Source of the DNA: a virus
Length of the DNA stretch: 21,360 bases
IMG/VR virus record: IMGVR_UViG_3300033571_002526
Location: 1 to 21,360 of that record
Reading direction: 5' to 3' (one strand)
Below are positions 14,394-21,262 of this stretch, piece after piece. The notes beneath the pieces were generated by a model. The model worked only from the letters and a program-made list of their open reading frames with translations, did not search any database and had not been told where the DNA came from. Within the stretch, counting starts at the first letter, position 1. Every line of letters starts with the position of its first letter. The translations under genes and the position numbers were made by a program.

Positions 14394-15038
14394 GTGATTG
14401 TGATTGTCGGTCACGGCCCCTCGATCCTTAGTGGTCGTGGGGCCGTGATCGACTCTCACACGGTGGTCAGGCTCAAGCGGGGACTAGCTAGAAAATTCGA
14501 CGATAAGCAAGACCCGCTCAATTGGGGGACGCGCACGGACTACCTCTTTGCGCGTTCCCTTATTTTTCAGGATTACGCAAACGGGGCCGAATTCTGGCTT
14601 TACCGCGATGAACGTGCGGATTGGTTCAAGACATTCGCTCCGAAAAACCCGAAGCCGAGCACCGGCTTATGTGCCGTGTTCGCTGCCGTGGAACGCTTCA
14701 AGCCCGACGTTATCGGACTGATTGGATACGACCGGCTGCTGTATCCAGGCGCGGAAACGCCGCGATGGGACGGCAGACATCATTGCTGGGGGCATGACGA
14801 ATTCGCCGAGCATCGCGCCCTAACCGCGCTCGGCGTGCGAATCGTGGATTTGGCTAAAGAGGATTTCAATGCCGACATTTCTGGATTACGACCCGCTGCG
14901 GGGTCTGGAACAGTGGCAAGACTCGACATACGGGGACAACCGCTTGCAAATCCATTACCGGCAGGATGTCGAGCCGGTGCTCGAGCTCGCAAAAACCGAG
15001 AGGATCAACGGGCTGACAGACAAGGGCATCAAGAATGA
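14394..15038 (+). CDS. GT29 sialyltransferase-like glycosyltransferase with overprinted C-terminus
   Basis: The protein has 214 residues with a GTG start three bases after the capsid stop. The N-terminus VIVIVGHGPSILSGRG, then AVIDSHTVVRLKRG, matches the VVGNGPSL...G..ID.h..VvRfN pattern of GT29-like proteins. GTRTDYLFARS (45-55), PSTGLCAVFAAVERF (88-102) resembling sialylmotif S, VIGLIGYD (106-113) and a late HDEFAEHRALTALGVRIVDL agree. A bacterial GT29-like enzyme would be expected to transfer sialic acid or a related sugar from a CMP donor; the real donor is unknown. Residues after about 158 (NADISGLRPAAGSG... to the end) overlap the next gene by 170 bases in another frame, look unstructured and Arg/Ala-rich, and probably arose by loss of the original stop codon. 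Confidence 0.68.
   Translation: MIVIVGHGPSILSGRGAVIDSHTVVRLKRGLARKFDDKQDPLNWGTRTDYLFARSLIFQDYANGAEFWLYRDERADWFKTFAPKNPKPSTGLCAVFAAVERFKPDVIGLIGYDRLLYPGAETPRWDGRHHCWGHDEFAEHRALTALGVRIVDLAKEDFNADISGLRPAAGSGTVARLDIRGQPLANPLPAGCRAGARARKNREDQRADRQGHQE
14407..14452. promoter_or_regulatory. Long perfect-stem hairpin just after the capsid gene
   Basis: TCGGTCACGGCCCC (14407-14420) pairs with GGGGCCGTGATCGA (14439-14452): 14 base pairs with a single G-T wobble and an 18-base loop. It starts 17 bases after the capsid stop and lies within the first codons of the GT29-like gene. No T run follows, so it is not a classic terminator. It could stabilise the upstream capsid mRNA, limit read-through, or lower translation of the glycosyltransferase. 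Confidence 0.55.
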
Positions 15039-15204
15039 TATGTGGCTGTATGCGCGTATCCCGCCCGTGGTGATTCTGAAACTGAAATACGAATACGGGG
15101 TAGACATCTTCAAGAAAGACCACATGAAGAAAGCGTTTGAGATCATCAACCGCGACTTCCCGTATTTGAAAACGACAAAGAAGCGGCATACGGTGAAAGA
15201 CTAA
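14869..15204 (+). CDS. Conserved phage protein of the capsid region, unknown function
   Basis: The protein has 111 residues. The ribosome binding site AAAGAGGA at 14856-14863 sits 5 bases before the ATG, supporting this start inside the 3' part of the GT29-like gene. The pattern FLDYDPLRGLEQWQDSTYGD, then LQIHYRQDVEPVLELAKTER, GIKNDMWLYARIPPVVILKL, EYGVDIFKKDHMKKAFEIIN and RDFPYLKTTKKR is one I have seen in many podovirus head regions: a short beta N-terminus, then QDVEPxLxxxK, ARIPxxVxxxL and a C-terminal helix plus F/YLKT. Its role is not established to my knowledge. It overlaps the following gene by one base (TAATG). Coding confidence is high because the family-like pattern is intact. Confidence 0.78.
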   Translation: MPTFLDYDPLRGLEQWQDSTYGDNRLQIHYRQDVEPVLELAKTERINGLTDKGIKNDMWLYARIPPVVILKLKYEYGVDIFKKDHMKKAFEIINRDFPYLKTTKKRHTVKD

Positions 15205-16619
15205 TGGCACTGGTAGCCGAAATCGGAGCCGGCAAGACGCTGCCAGAATCTGACAGCGGAACGCACCTGGTCGTGCAGAAAGCAATGCAATTGCAGGAAG
15301 CGGACAAGGTGCCGGAGTCGATTGAACTGCTCGAAAAGCATCTGCGAAAGTATCCAGACGACGCGCACGCATTGACGGCGCTATCTAACGGGTTAAAGAA
15401 AGTCGGGCGCGTGGCGCTCTCGTATTACGTCGCGAAACACTCGGTCAGTCTGCGGCCTGAGCGGCCGGAAACGTGGTGCGCGGTCGGGCACTCAGCGCAG
15501 AACCTGTGGCGATTCGATGAGGCCGTATCGGCGTATCGCAAGGCGATACAGCGCGCCAAGACTGACAAGCAGCGCGCTTTGTACCTGAACAACATGGGAT
15601 CGTTGTATCTCGATCACGGTCAGTTTAAGAAGGCCGAGCAGCCACTACAGGAGGCGTTAAAGATTGATCCGAGCGATCCGATGGCACTTCACAATTACGG
15701 GCTGTCGCTGTTGGCAAGACGCCAGTGGGCAGATGGCTGGAAGCATTACAGCGCATCGGTCGGAAGCAAGGCACGGATGCGGATAAAGTACCGCAAAGAC
15801 CCGGAGGAGCCGGAATGGGACGGCACGCCAGGGCAAAAGGTTGTCGTCTATGGCGAGCAGGGGCTAGGCGATGAAATTTGCGCCGCATCAATGATCCCCG
15901 ACGCCGCCGCAGTGGCGTCCGTGGTCATGGATTGCGACCATCGACTAGCAGGGCTGTTCCGTCGTTCTTTCCCGAACGCAAAGGTATACGGGACAAGATG
16001 GAAAAAGGAAGTTGTATGGGACGCGGAGGATCGCGAACCGGACGCATCGCTTCCAGCGTTTGAGCTGGGCAAATTCTTTCGTAACGCGGACGCGGACTTT
16101 CCCGGCACGCCCTATCTGGTCGCAGACCCTGAGCGGGTGTTGATGTGGCGGGCATTGTGGGCCAGCAAGGGCAAGCCGACTATCGGAATCGCCTGGACTG
16201 GCGGAACGTGGCACAACGCCGCCGCTTACCGGCAACTGCCGCTAACGGAGTGGCAGCCGATTTTCGATGCTGTGGATGCGACGTGGGTATCACTGCAATA
16301 CAAGGATGCGGCGGCCGAGCTCAAGGGAGCGCCTGTCGTGCAGTACCCGCACGCGACATTGACGGCGGACTACGACGACACGGCGGCACTGGTGGCGTCC
16401 TGCGATCTGGTCATCGGAATGCAAACCAGTGTCTGTCATCTGGCCGGTGCTCTGGGTGTGCCGGTATGGACATTGATTCCGTCCACGTCACAGTGGCGAT
16501 ACGGCGAATCAGGCGATACCGTGCCTTGGTATCAATCAATGCGGCTATACCGGCAGACAAAGGACGGATGGGGGCCGGCCGTTCAGCGGATCGCGGAGGC
16601 ATTGCGTGCTCATTTCTGA
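15204..16619 (+). CDS. TPR-glycosyltransferase fusion (GT9/heptosyltransferase-like GT-B domain)
   Basis: The protein has 471 residues. Residues about 20-190 form tetratricopeptide repeats, e.g. PESIELLEKHLRKYPDDAHA, FDEAVSAYRKAIQRAKTDKQ, and YLNNMGSLYLDHGQFKKAEQ with LQEALKIDPSDPMALHNYGL. From about 210 a GT-B domain begins: VVVYGEQGLGDEICAASMIP is the N-terminal glycine loop, IGIAWTGG the start of the second Rossmann half, and DDTAALVASCDLVIGMQTSV plus HLAGALGVPVWTLIPSTSQW the nucleotide-sugar-binding C-terminal motif of heptosyltransferase-like enzymes. TPR plus GT-B resembles the domain logic of O-GlcNAc transferases, where TPRs hold a protein acceptor, so protein glycosylation is a reasonable inference. 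It overlaps both neighbours (1 base upstream, 14 downstream), so it is firmly in the head operon. Confidence 0.85.
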   Translation: MALVAEIGAGKTLPESDSGTHLVVQKAMQLQEADKVPESIELLEKHLRKYPDDAHALTALSNGLKKVGRVALSYYVAKHSVSLRPERPETWCAVGHSAQNLWRFDEAVSAYRKAIQRAKTDKQRALYLNNMGSLYLDHGQFKKAEQPLQEALKIDPSDPMALHNYGLSLLARRQWADGWKHYSASVGSKARMRIKYRKDPEEPEWDGTPGQKVVVYGEQGLGDEICAASMIPDAAAVASVVMDCDHRLAGLFRRSFPNAKVYGTRWKKEVVWDAEDREPDASLPAFELGKFFRNADADFPGTPYLVADPERVLMWRALWASKGKPTIGIAWTGGTWHNAAAYRQLPLTEWQPIFDAVDATWVSLQYKDAAAELKGAPVVQYPHATLTADYDDTAALVASCDLVIGMQTSVCHLAGALGVPVWTLIPSTSQWRYGESGDTVPWYQSMRLYRQTKDGWGPAVQRIAEALRAHF

Positions 16620-17160
16620 CGAATACCGGGCGCAGCAGGCGCATTTGCACGAAACGACGAACTACGGCACGGCGTCGATCAAGTACGCCAAGCTGGTAAC
16701 GGAAATCATCGACCGGCTGGAAGTGCGGCACCTGCTCGATTACGGTGCGGGTAAGCAGATGAACTTGGGCAAGCACATTCGCCCAAAGCACGCGCTGAAA
16801 TATCAGGCGTATGAGCCGGCAGTGCCAGAAATGGCGGGTTCGCCGGTACCGGCCGAAATGGTCGCCTGTATTGACGTACTGGAACACATCGAGCCGGACC
16901 TTTTGGACAACGTGCTGGATCATCTGGCGTCGCTGACCGAGGCTGTATGTTTCCTGACAGTTCACTGCGGGCCGGCGTCAAAGGTGTTGCCCGATGGCCG
17001 AAACGCGCATTTGATTCAGGAGCCAATGGATTGGTGGTTGCCAAAGCTGACGAGCCGATGGGACATCCAGACCTGTCAGCGCATTCACGATCAGGCGTTT
17101 TACTTCATCGGCTACGCACGGCCTCGGGTTGAGGCGGTCGATGGCAGCAAGATGATTTAA
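16606..17160 (+). CDS. SAM-dependent methyltransferase-like protein
   Basis: The protein has 184 residues. The GTG start has a textbook GGAGG at 16595-16599, six bases upstream, and overlaps the previous gene by 14 bases. After an N-terminal helix (DEYRAQQAHLHETTNYGTAS), HLLDYGAGKQMNLGKHI gives a motif I-like glycine loop, KYQAYEPAVPEMAG the acidic strand, and VACIDVLEHIEPDLLDNVLD the D-x-LEHI motif of class I methyltransferases. AVCFLTVHCGPASKVLPDGR and NAHLIQEPMDWWLPKL are typical of a subgroup found in phage glycan clusters. It lies between two glycosyltransferases, so a sugar or modified protein is the likely substrate. It could instead be a non-catalytic family member. Confidence 0.72.
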   Translation: MLISDEYRAQQAHLHETTNYGTASIKYAKLVTEIIDRLEVRHLLDYGAGKQMNLGKHIRPKHALKYQAYEPAVPEMAGSPVPAEMVACIDVLEHIEPDLLDNVLDHLASLTEAVCFLTVHCGPASKVLPDGRNAHLIQEPMDWWLPKLTSRWDIQTCQRIHDQAFYFIGYARPRVEAVDGSKMI

Positions 17161-17163
17161 GCA

Positions 17164-17859
17164 ATGTCTGCCATTCCTGTATTTGTTGGCTACGACCCTA
17201 GAGAAGCGGCTGCGTATCACGTTTTCTGCCAATCGGTCATTGAGAAGGCATCGCGACCCATCGCGTTTTATCCGCTACATCGGCAGATGCTGGCGAACTT
17301 CGATGGGCAGCGCGACGGGACCAATGCATTCATTTTCTCGCGCTATCTGGTGCCTTACCTGAGCGATTTTCGAGGGTGGGCGATTTTCTGCGATGGCGAC
17401 ATGGCCTGTGTCGATGACATCGCGGAGCTGTGGGACCAGCGCGACGCGATGTATTTTAACAAAGCAGTAGCGGTAGTGCAGCACGACTACCGCACAAAAC
17501 ACCGACGCAAGTACATCGGCACGCCGATAGAGAACGACAACATTGACTACCCGCGTAAAAACTGGTCAAGCGTGATGCTGTGGAACAGCGGGCACTACGC
17601 AAACCGCATCCTGACACCTGACTTTGTTCGTGAAACGACGGGACAGTTCCTGCATCGGTTCGAGTGGTTACGGGATGAGCAGATCGGCAGTCTGCCGCGC
17701 GAGTGGAACATGCTTGCCGGCGAACAGGTGCTGGACGATCCGAAGCTGATTCATTACACGCTCGGCGTGCCTGGCATACCGAACTATGCGCAGTGCGATG
17801 GGGCCGAGCATTGGCACGCAGCACGGCGGCGTGCCATGCACATCATAGGGGTTGACTAA
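17164..17859 (+). CDS. GT8-like glycosyltransferase
   Basis: The protein has 231 residues. It opens IPVFVGYDPREAAAYHVFCQ (nucleotide-binding first strand and helix), then FIFSRYLVPYLSDFRGWAIF, with CDGDM at residues 76-80 as the DxD metal-binding motif (D77, D79). KNWSSVMLWNSGHYANRILT and GSLPREWNMLAGEQ follow, the acceptor-side motifs of GT-A family 8-like enzymes, and HYTLGVPGIPNY near the end supplies the late conserved His. The intact DxD suggests activity. It closes the glycan gene island, and its stop overlaps the adaptor gene by one base, so it is co-expressed with virion genes. The ribosome binding site is weak, suggesting coupling to the upstream gene. Confidence 0.82.
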   Translation: MSAIPVFVGYDPREAAAYHVFCQSVIEKASRPIAFYPLHRQMLANFDGQRDGTNAFIFSRYLVPYLSDFRGWAIFCDGDMACVDDIAELWDQRDAMYFNKAVAVVQHDYRTKHRRKYIGTPIENDNIDYPRKNWSSVMLWNSGHYANRILTPDFVRETTGQFLHRFEWLRDEQIGSLPREWNMLAGEQVLDDPKLIHYTLGVPGIPNYAQCDGAEHWHAARRRAMHIIGVD

Positions 17860-18461
17860 TGGCAATTGCGACGTATAGCGAACTGGTGACGGCGGTTGCC
17901 AGTCATCTGCACAGAACCGATCTGTCGTCCGTCATTCCAGACTTCATTACGCTGGCTGAAACGGAAATGAACACGCGGCTGCGGTTGAACTGCCAGTTGA
18001 CGGTGGCCGATCTGACGTGCAGCAGTCGTTACACCGCGCTGCCATCAAACTTGCTGGAACTCCGTACCGTCGAATACAACGGACAGCCGCTAGTGCTGGT
18101 GCCGTATGCGACGCCGGAATATATGGCGCTGGCGGCGCAGGAAAACGACTCAGGATCGCCGCGCCGTTATTCTGTTATCGGCATGAACATCGAGGTTTAT
18201 CCGGTTCCGTCGTCGGTCACTCTGACGCTGATTTATTACGCGCAGATTGGGCCGCTGACTTCCAACACGCCGACGACTACGATTTTGACCAAGTATCCAG
18301 ATATCTACTTTTACGGGACGATGCGACAGGCGGCGCTGTATACGCGGGACGCTGCGCTAGGCGCAGCCATGACCTCGGCATTCAATGCGGCTATCGTGCA
18401 GGCGCAGCAGGCCGGCGAATGGGCCAAGTATCCCGGCACACTTCAGATCAGGGCGGCATAA
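17859..18461 (+). CDS. Head-tail adaptor protein, SU10-adaptor-like
   Basis: The protein has 200 residues, ATG overlapping the previous stop (TAATG), with AGGGG 7-11 bases upstream. The N-terminal pattern ATYSELVTAVASHLHRTDLS, then SVIPDFITLAETEMNTRLRL, is that of podovirus adaptors (xYxELxxAxxxWLxRxDLxxxIPxFIxLAExxxxRxLR). A beta-rich centre follows (YTALPSNLLELRTVEYNGQP, PRRYSVIGMNIEVYPVPS, LTLIYYAQIGPLT) and a C-terminal helix (AAMTSAFNAAIVQAQQAGEW). Adaptors form a ring beneath the portal and receive the nozzle. The presence of an SU10-type capsid in the same operon supports the assignment. Confidence 0.82.
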   Translation: MAIATYSELVTAVASHLHRTDLSSVIPDFITLAETEMNTRLRLNCQLTVADLTCSSRYTALPSNLLELRTVEYNGQPLVLVPYATPEYMALAAQENDSGSPRRYSVIGMNIEVYPVPSSVTLTLIYYAQIGPLTSNTPTTTILTKYPDIYFYGTMRQAALYTRDAALGAAMTSAFNAAIVQAQQAGEWAKYPGTLQIRAA

Positions 18462-18911
18462 ATGGCACTCGAAACGGCAACCTATCTTTCGGAACTGAAC
18501 ACGTCCAACCCGGCCGCGTCAGACCAGAAGGCGGAAGGCGACGACCATATCCGCCTGATTAAGACTGTCCTCAAGACGACGTTCCCGAATGTCTCGGGCG
18601 CTGTGTCGCCGACGCATACGCAGTTGAATTATGTGGCGGGCGTCACGTCTGCGATCCAGTCACAGATTGATGGCAAAGCCCCGTCTGCGTCGCCCGCATT
18701 TACCGGGACGATTACGGGCGTGAACCTGTCCTTGTCAGGGACGCTTAGTGTAACGGGTATCGTTACGCTCACGACGTATGCCGTTGGCGTGACTGAGGCG
18801 GCTGACTCGAACAATACGCGGCTTGCCACGACCGAATTTGTTAAAACGGCTGTCGCGTCTGCGACGGGCGGCGCATCGCGCGCTGAAATGTATTTCTACG
18901 GGAGTTTCTAA
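18462..18911 (+). CDS. Short tail-fibre-like virion protein
   Basis: The protein has 149 residues and starts immediately after the adaptor stop. It carries signatures common in phage fibre bases: SDQKAEGDDHIRLIKTVLKT with TFPNVSGAVSPTHTQLNYV (DDHIRxIKxxLKxTFPN), then SAIQSQIDGKAPSASPAFTG and NNTRLATTEFVKTAV (the N/StkLATTxFV motif). There is no long repeat domain and no receptor-binding tip, so it may be a fibre adaptor or a truncated fibre. Its end (SRAEMYFYGSF) overlaps the next ATG by one base. Confidence 0.7.
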   Translation: MALETATYLSELNTSNPAASDQKAEGDDHIRLIKTVLKTTFPNVSGAVSPTHTQLNYVAGVTSAIQSQIDGKAPSASPAFTGTITGVNLSLSGTLSVTGIVTLTTYAVGVTEAADSNNTRLATTEFVKTAVASATGGASRAEMYFYGSF

Positions 18912-19234
18912 TGGCAACGGGCATCCTCGGCACTTCTACCCCTTCGGCGACTGCGTGGACTTCGGTTTATCAGGTGCCGACCGGGAAGGTGGCTACCTGT
19001 AACGTCTGCGTCGCCAACCGTAACGCTTCGACAGTGACGTTCCGCATTGCGCTGTCGGATAACACGACGCCGAGCAACGGGGAACATATCGTTTACGATT
19101 ACACACTTGCGCCGACTGGAACGCCGGCATCCATTTTCCAGTACACGGGGCTGGTCATGGACGCCGCTTCGCGCGTGACGGTGTACGCATCGGGTTCTGG
19201 CGTCGATTTCGTCGTGATCGGATACGAGGCTTAA
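18911..19234 (+). CDS. Small beta-rich virion-associated protein
   Basis: The protein has 107 residues, TAATG-overlapping with the preceding fibre-like gene. The sequence is beta-strand prone throughout: AWTSVYQVPTGKVATCNVCV, ANRNASTVTFRIALSDN, EHIVYDYTLAPTGTPASIFQ and MDASRVTVYASGSGVDFVVI-like strands near the end. This resembles small jelly-roll proteins with VPxGKxaxxxVxVxNRxxxxxxxRiALs, frequent near tail genes of podoviruses. A decoration or tail accessory role is inferred from position; no enzymatic motif is visible. Confidence 0.65.
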   Translation: MATGILGTSTPSATAWTSVYQVPTGKVATCNVCVANRNASTVTFRIALSDNTTPSNGEHIVYDYTLAPTGTPASIFQYTGLVMDAASRVTVYASGSGVDFVVIGYEA

Positions 19235-19238
19235 TCCA

Positions 19239-19697
19239 ATGGGCATCATGGCACCTTATACGCCGGCAGCGACGCGATCCATTGTTAATGGCTATTCGAG
19301 CGGCGGCGTCATATCTGGCGCAATGTCGTTTGGCAGCAACGCCGCCAAGACGACCGCATCGGGCGCGCTGACTGCCAATACCCTGGCGACGGTCGTGACG
19401 GTAACGGGGCAAGGCTATGCCTCAATGATTGCCGCGGTTGTAGACGATACGACCTCGCGCACTGTGCGGCTCGTGGTCATCGTGGATGGCGTGACGGCGT
19501 TTGATGCGACTTCATCGACCACCACAACCGCAAACACGGGACTGGTTGCGGTGGGCAGTATCACGACGGTCAACGGCTCTCCGGTACTGCTTGACGGCCC
19601 GCCCATTCGGTTCAACGCTTCGCTGGTTATTCGTGTGGCGTCAAGCCTGACCGAGACCGATAACCTTACCGTCTGGCATAAGGTCGTTACGGAGTGA
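19239..19697 (+). CDS. Beta-rich virion protein, unknown function
   Basis: The protein has 152 residues, with GAGG about 9 bases upstream of the ATG; a second ATG three codons later is an alternative start. It is Thr/Ala/Val-rich with a repetitive beta pattern: TASGALTANTLATVVTVTGQ, GYASMIAAVVDDTTSRTVRL, VVIVDGVTAFDATSSTTTTA and FNASLVIRVASSLTETDNLT. This resembles a jelly-roll decoration domain. It overlaps the nozzle-like gene by four bases (GTGA). I do not recognise a named family. Confidence 0.65.
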   Translation: MGIMAPYTPAATRSIVNGYSSGGVISGAMSFGSNAAKTTASGALTANTLATVVTVTGQGYASMIAAVVDDTTSRTVRLVVIVDGVTAFDATSSTTTTANTGLVAVGSITTVNGSPVLLDGPPIRFNASLVIRVASSLTETDNLTVWHKVVTE

Positions 19698-21262
19698 TCG
19701 TCCCTTTCGACAATCTCGGATCGCTGGGCGTTTCCAGAGACGCTTACGCGCACGAACTGGCTCCGGCCGCGTGGTCGGACGTTCGCAATGCGCGGTTCCG
19801 CGATCAGTTCGTCGGCAAGACGCTCGGACACGCCGCCGTGTACGGCACACCGACCGTTGCGCCCTATGGGATTTTCCCGTACTCGACCGCTACGGCGCGC
19901 GTATGGATTTACGGCGGGCTGGCGAAGCTGTACACGGCCAACGCGGCAGGCACGCAGACCAACATCACACGTCAGTCTACGGGCGTGGACGTGGACTATG
20001 CGGCAACAGCGGCCAAGCGGTGGAACGGTTGCGTCGTGGCCGGTGTGGCGTACCTGAACAACGGCGTCGATGAACCGCAAATATGGACCGGAACGGGACG
20101 CGCGGCGAACTTTTCTGCCACGCTATCGTCAGCCGGCTGGCCCTCGACGACGACGTGCCGCAGCTTGCGTGCGTTTAAGAATCACGTTATCGCGCTGAAC
20201 GTAAACAAGAATGGGACGGCATATCCGCACATGGTCAAGTGGTCGCATCCGGCAGACCCAGGCGCGGCCATCGACAATTTCGATCATACCGATGTCACGC
20301 AGGATGCCGGAGAGTTTGACCTTGCAGACAATCCCACAGTGGTCGTGGACGGCGCAACGCTCGGGGAACAGTTCATCGTTTACAAGGAGGGCGCTTACTA
20401 CGCCATGTCGTATATCGGCCCGCCTTACATCTTCAGCGTCCAGAAGATCAGCGAGGCGCAGGGAATGCTGGCGCATTCGTGCGCAGCGGAGTTCCCCGGT
20501 GGGCATTGCGTGCTTGGGCAGGGTGACGTTTACATTCACAGCGGCGGGCCGCCAACGTCGATTCTGGACGGCCGGATGCGTAAGTGGCTCGTGAAAAACA
20601 TAGACACGGCCAATTACGACCGCTGCTGGGTGGCGGCAAATCCAGTGGCGTCTGAGATTTGGGTCGGGCTGGTCGTGCCCGGTAGCACGTCCGCCACGAC
20701 GGCGCTGATCTGGAATTGGCGTGGTAACACCGTCACGCTGCGCGATCTGCCGTCCGTAGCTTATGCCAATACCGGGATAGTCGATTACAGCGCGACGGAT
20801 CCGTGGGCGGGCGATACGGAAGTCTGGAACGACGACACGGATGCCTGGAACTCGGCCGAGTATTCTACAACGGCCTCGCGTTTGGTCATGGCGTCGGCAG
20901 CCAATACGGCTATTTATCTTGAAGGCGTAGGCGAGACATTTGCCGGGACTGCGCTGACGTGCCAGATCACACGCGAGCGTCTGTCGCTGGACGACCCAGC
21001 CGCTGTCAAGCTGGTGCGTGGTATACGCCCGCTGATTGAGGCGGCTAACGGTACCGTCGTCAATGTCTACGTCGGTTCCGCAATGGATCAGATCGCTGAT
21101 ACGACGTGGCAGGGTCCATTCCCGTTCACGGTGGGCAGCGATCAAAAGATTGACTGCCTTGTATCCGGTAGATTTATCAGCGTGCGATTCGAGAGCACGT
21201 CCACGTATGCGTGGCGCATGAAGCGATACGATATGGATGTGGAAACGGTGAGTTACTTCTGA
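19694..21262 (+). CDS. Tail nozzle-like structural protein (beta-propeller type)
   Basis: The protein has 522 residues with a GTG start overlapping the previous stop (GTGA) and AAGG 10 bases upstream. The N-terminus IVPFDNLGSLGVSRDAYAHE, then LAPAAWSDVRNARFRDQFVG and KTLGHAAVYGTP, is the signature of a structural protein common in podoviruses (LGxxGxxxDxxxxELpxxaWsdaxNvRFrdg...k.xGh). Repeated blade-like strands follow (ARVWIYGGLAKLY, RWNGCVVAGVAYLNNGVDEP, CRSLRAFKNHVIALN, HMVKWSHPADPGA, GEFDLADNPTVVVDGATLGE, FIVYKEGAYYAMSYIGPPYI). That is compatible with the beta-propeller nozzle of short-tailed phages, which plugs the tail channel until infection. Position after the adaptor fits. A generic tail structural protein is the safe reading. 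Confidence 0.75.
   Translation: MIVPFDNLGSLGVSRDAYAHELAPAAWSDVRNARFRDQFVGKTLGHAAVYGTPTVAPYGIFPYSTATARVWIYGGLAKLYTANAAGTQTNITRQSTGVDVDYAATAAKRWNGCVVAGVAYLNNGVDEPQIWTGTGRAANFSATLSSAGWPSTTTCRSLRAFKNHVIALNVNKNGTAYPHMVKWSHPADPGAAIDNFDHTDVTQDAGEFDLADNPTVVVDGATLGEQFIVYKEGAYYAMSYIGPPYIFSVQKISEAQGMLAHSCAAEFPGGHCVLGQGDVYIHSGGPPTSILDGRMRKWLVKNIDTANYDRCWVAANPVASEIWVGLVVPGSTSATTALIWNWRGNTVTLRDLPSVAYANTGIVDYSATDPWAGDTEVWNDDTDAWNSAEYSTTASRLVMASAANTAIYLEGVGETFAGTALTCQITRERLSLDDPAAVKLVRGIRPLIEAANGTVVNVYVGSAMDQIADTTWQGPFPFTVGSDQKIDCLVSGRFISVRFESTSTYAWRMKRYDMDVETVSYF

Noticed and set aside
17629-17636. Second parS-like half site CGTGAAAC
   Set aside because: Only one half matches; the left arm (TTTGTT) lacks the palindrome, and an 8-base match is expected by chance.
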